Shown here: piece after piece, positions 22,947-25,046 of the stretch
How positions within the stretch are numbered: the first letter of the stretch is position 1
How the letters are laid out: each line of letters opens with the position of its first letter
From: Acetobacteraceae bacterium
Lineage (GTDB): Bacteria; Pseudomonadota; Alphaproteobacteria; Acetobacterales; Acetobacteraceae
Length of the DNA stretch: 25,046 nt
Reading direction: 5' to 3'
NCBI GenBank assembly: GCA_003506895.1
Contig: DNXO01000112.1
Location: 31,989-57,034 of the forward strand
Notes under the pieces: model-generated
The model's input: the letters and a program-made list of their open reading frames with translations, nothing else
What the model was told of the DNA's origin: nothing
The model's database searches: none
Translations under genes and position numbers: made by a program

Positions 22947-23401
22947 TGGGAGGCCGGGACTAAACACCCGGCGGCCCAGGAATTCTGGTTGAGTGATGGG
23001 CAATAGGCGGCGTGGGAGTCGCCTATTGCAATGAACCGGCGCGGGGTGAAACCGCAGCGCAATCGGGAAATCATGCGTGGAATCGGGTTTATTTTGAAGG
23101 TTGGCTGCCGTTGGCGCGACTGTCCGGCGGTGTGTGGCCCGGGTAAAACAAGCAAATAGAACTACAGCCTATACGTGTATTATTCTCCTAAACGAGGAGA
23201 CCCTGAATTCGTCGCACCATCCCCATCCGCCGTATCCAGGCCGCTCCCGTAAATCGGGCGATAACCCGACGAAAAAATCCACCGTCGTCAACTCTAATTT
23301 GTATTGCGCATAGCTGATATGCGTGCATACGCTTCCTGCGAGACGGGCCAACAGAATGCTCGTCCGGCAATCACCGACGATCAGCAGGGGGGCTCAAGAC
23401 A
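22947..23401. other. Intergenic region with hairpins, between binding protein and MFS carrier
   Basis: About 450 bases without a credible gene. It holds a ten-pair hairpin (23000-23029), a small hairpin TCTCCT-AAACG-AGGAGA (23184-23200), a five-pair hairpin TCGGG-CGATAA-CCCGA (23254-23269) and a dyad CGCATA-GCTGA-TATGCG (23307-23323) followed by GCGT-GCAT-ACGC (23321-23332). The last two overlap and lie about 80 bases before the MFS gene, where a regulator could bind. No convincing sigma-70 promoter is readable. Confidence 0.45.
23000..23029 (+). terminator. Hairpin after the ABC binding protein gene
   Basis: GCAATAGGCG, a ten-base loop and CGCCTATTGC form a perfect ten-pair stem 53 bases after the stop. 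No T-tract follows, so it may be a transcript-stabilising hairpin and not an intrinsic terminator. Confidence 0.5.
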
Positions 23402-24715
23402 ATGTCTGGATATAGCCGAACCGCATCGAATATTCCGTGGTGGAAAGAACCCACGAAGGACCAGTGGTATGCCTATTTCGCGGCCTGGATGGGCTGGACG
23501 CTGGATGCCTTCGACTTCACCGTCTTCCTTCTCATCATGGCGCCGATCGCGCAGGAGTTCGGCGTTCCGCTCATCGACGTGACCGCGGTCTTCTCGGTCA
23601 CCCTGATCATGCGCCTGGGCGGCGCGACGGCGTCCGGCTGGCTGGCCGACCGCATGGGGCGTCGGGCGCCGCTGATGATCTCCATCCTTTGGTACTCCGC
23701 CTGCAACTTCGCCGCCGGGTTCTCGCCCAGCTTTACCTTCCTGTTTGTGGTCCGAGCGCTGTTGGGCATCGGGATGGGGGCCGAATGGCCGGCAGGAGCG
23801 GCGCTGGCGATGGAATCCTGGCCGGCGCGGTCGCGTGGTCTCATGTCCGGCGTGTTGCAGGGGTCGTGGGGGCTGGGCTTCGCGTTGTCGGCGCTTGCCT
23901 ACGGCCTTCTGTACGCACCTCTCGAAGCGTGGCATAAGGGTTACGGCTGGCGCGGTATGCTGATACTGGGCGTACTGCCGGCTTTGGCCTGCGTCTGGAT
24001 CCGCTTTTATGTAAAAGAGCCGGAAGTCTGGACAGAAAACAAGAAGATCCAGGACACAAATCAGGCGCAGGTGACGCTGCCGCTGTTCGCCATCTTCAAG
24101 CGCAAGTATTTGTTTAACACCTTGACGGGCTGCCTGTGGATGGCCGCGAACTTCTGCGTTTACTACGCGATTTGGGCCATGCTGGGCACCTATCTGCAAA
24201 AAGAGCTGCACTGGACGCCTGCCCAGGTGGCGGTCCCGGTGTTCTGGGGCAATATCATAACGTTCTTCGCGTGCAGCTTCTGGGGCGCGATATCGGAACG
24301 GATCGGGCGCCGGTGGGCGCTCATGATCCCCTGCACCCTCGCCATCTTCCTCGTGCCGCTCTATCTCTCGACGACTGATCCGAGTTGGTTCCTTGGCTTG
24401 TTCCTGCTGACGATCTGCTTCGTCGGCGGCAAGGATGCCCTCAACCCCGGTTGGTTGTCGGAACGGTTTCCGACCGAGGTCCGCGCCACCGCCGCCGGCT
24501 TCGTCTACCACCAGGGCGCGGTTTGGGGCGCGGCTGTCGCGCCGCTGCTGACCTATTTCGCGGTCAATCAGCAGATGGGATTCGCCATGCCAATGATGTA
24601 CGCCACGGTCGGATCGTTGATCGTGTATGTGATCGCGGTGTACCTGGGGCCGGAAACCAAGGGCAAGGTGATGACCGCCGACCTGGAGGTTATCGAGGTC
24701 GTAACACCGGTGTAG
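23402..24715 (+). CDS. MFS carrier of the NanT/SHS type
   Basis: A 437-residue membrane protein with about 12 hydrophobic helices in two halves around a hydrophilic loop (EPEVWTENKKIQDTNQ). The opening PWWKEPTKDQWYAYFAAWMGWTLDAFDF and the GWLADRMGRRAPLM loop (MFS signature between helices 2 and 3), RALLGIGMGAEWPAGAALAMESWP and GRRWALMIP resemble the sialate carrier NanT and related sialate/lactate/hydroxy-acid:proton symporters. The Asp pair in the first helix (LDAFDF) is typical for this group. Solute unknown; an aromatic or hydroxy acid is likely. AGGGGGG lies about 10 nt before the ATG. No catabolic gene is adjacent. Confidence 0.92.
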   Translation: MSGYSRTASNIPWWKEPTKDQWYAYFAAWMGWTLDAFDFTVFLLIMAPIAQEFGVPLIDVTAVFSVTLIMRLGGATASGWLADRMGRRAPLMISILWYSACNFAAGFSPSFTFLFVVRALLGIGMGAEWPAGAALAMESWPARSRGLMSGVLQGSWGLGFALSALAYGLLYAPLEAWHKGYGWRGMLILGVLPALACVWIRFYVKEPEVWTENKKIQDTNQAQVTLPLFAIFKRKYLFNTLTGCLWMAANFCVYYAIWAMLGTYLQKELHWTPAQVAVPVFWGNIITFFACSFWGAISERIGRRWALMIPCTLAIFLVPLYLSTTDPSWFLGLFLLTICFVGGKDALNPGWLSERFPTEVRATAAGFVYHQGAVWGAAVAPLLTYFAVNQQMGFAMPMMYATVGSLIVYVIAVYLGPETKGKVMTADLEVIEVVTPV

Positions 24716-24744
24716 TGCTGGCTACGGCCAGAAGCGTGACGGGC

Positions 24745-24770
24745 GGCCGGGGCGCAAGTCCCGGCCTTTT
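24745..24770 (+). terminator. Intrinsic terminator of the MFS gene
   Basis: GGCCGGG, an 8-base loop, CCCGGCC and TTTT. It is a seven-pair GC stem with an adjoining T-tract 29 bases after the MFS stop codon. Confidence 0.8.
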
Positions 24771-24937
24771 CCGATTGAGAAACGAACAGAGCGGCGCGGC
24801 GGAAAATTTGTGGCCGTGGACTGCTTCACATACTCCAGCGGTCAACTGCGCATCGCTTGTCCAATACTCGTTTGCCCCGCCTCGCTCCCCTTAACTCAGG
24901 AGTTTGAGCCGCCAGGGATCGAGCCGGAGCAAGAGTT

Positions 24938-24990
24938 ATACCAGCCGCCCGAAGCTTCGACTCTTTTGTCAGTCGGCGGGCGGCTGGTAT
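24938..24990. repeat. Long inverted repeat at the window edge
   Basis: ATACCAGCCGCCCG (24938-24951) is repeated in perfect reverse complement at 24977-24990, with a 25-base loop that itself starts with GAAGCTTCG. A related ATACCAG-TCGG-CC appears at 25033-25046 and continues off the window, with GGCGCGCGG and CCGCGCGC facing each other in between. The spacing suggests a second stem using the right arm. No open frame fits a transposase. It could be a mobile-element end, a dispersed hairpin repeat or a structured transcript. Confidence 0.65.
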
Positions 24991-25046
24991 CCTATTGATT
25001 TGGCGCGCGGCCGCCCCACCAACCCCGCGCGCATACCAGTCGGCCC

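Noticed and set aside
23381..24511. 376-codon minus-strand open frame
   Set aside because: It is antisense to the MFS carrier and gives a charged low-complexity product.
24810..24998. 62-codon open frame at the right edge
   Set aside because: It runs through the inverted repeat and has no ribosome site or family resemblance.

Overview
The window is a high-GC chromosomal segment of a Gram-negative bacterium. Gene style suggests an alphaproteobacterium, most likely Acetobacteraceae/Rhodospirillales. The signs are a Tat-type 'RRRQLLQ' solute-binding protein, a small secreted 'SYADLLKPIPNA' protein with a His/Tyr-rich tail of a type I associate with Acetobacteraceae, and strong codon bias toward G/C. 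This placement is inference, because no rRNA, tRNA or marker gene is present.

Left part (1-3040): a sugar-phosphate isomerase-like TIM-barrel gene (-), a small secreted His/Tyr-rich protein (+) apparently lacking an AUG/GUG/UUG start at its expected position, and a convergent unknown gene (-) whose stop codon shares a CTAG with it. Next is a HigBA/RelE-type toxin-antitoxin operon. Its toxin reading frame is interrupted by a TAG at codon 8, while its antitoxin is intact, and a dyad-symmetric operator candidate lies upstream.

Acquired islet (about 3040-5450): this stretch is visibly more AT-rich. It has a 20-bp tandem duplication, a poor-coding 400-bp leader and a single 577-codon gene with an ABC-type/OLD-like ATPase followed by an acidic TOPRIM/DUF4435-like half. 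It ends at a perfect 26-bp palindrome. This is the best candidate for a defence system, resembling OLD nucleases or a fused PARIS (AriA-AriB) protein.

Central metabolic part (5459-18222): serine/alanine-glyoxylate aminotransferase, a D-2-hydroxyacid dehydrogenase and a secreted parvulin isomerase lie on the minus strand. On the plus strand are a hybrid histidine kinase, an LLM-class flavin oxidoreductase and a CoA-transferase that stops after its first half. These are followed by a carboxymuconolactone decarboxylase-like protein (-), an L,D-transpeptidase (+), a Gfo/Idh/MocA oxidoreductase (-) divergent from an SDR (+), a type-B carboxylesterase (+) and a 69-residue unknown (+). The aminotransferase/dehydrogenase pair could convert serine plus glyoxylate to hydroxypyruvate and then glycerate. 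The other enzymes look like scattered catabolic accessory functions.

Right part (18232-25046): a zinc-type dehydrogenase, an S49 peptidase and a GNAT acetyltransferase form a minus-strand group. On the plus strand are a secreted CHRD protein with a good intrinsic terminator, an ABC substrate-binding protein with no linked permease or ATPase genes, and a NanT/SHS-like MFS carrier with a good terminator. The last 275 bases contain no credible gene but hold nested long inverted repeats that run to the window edge.
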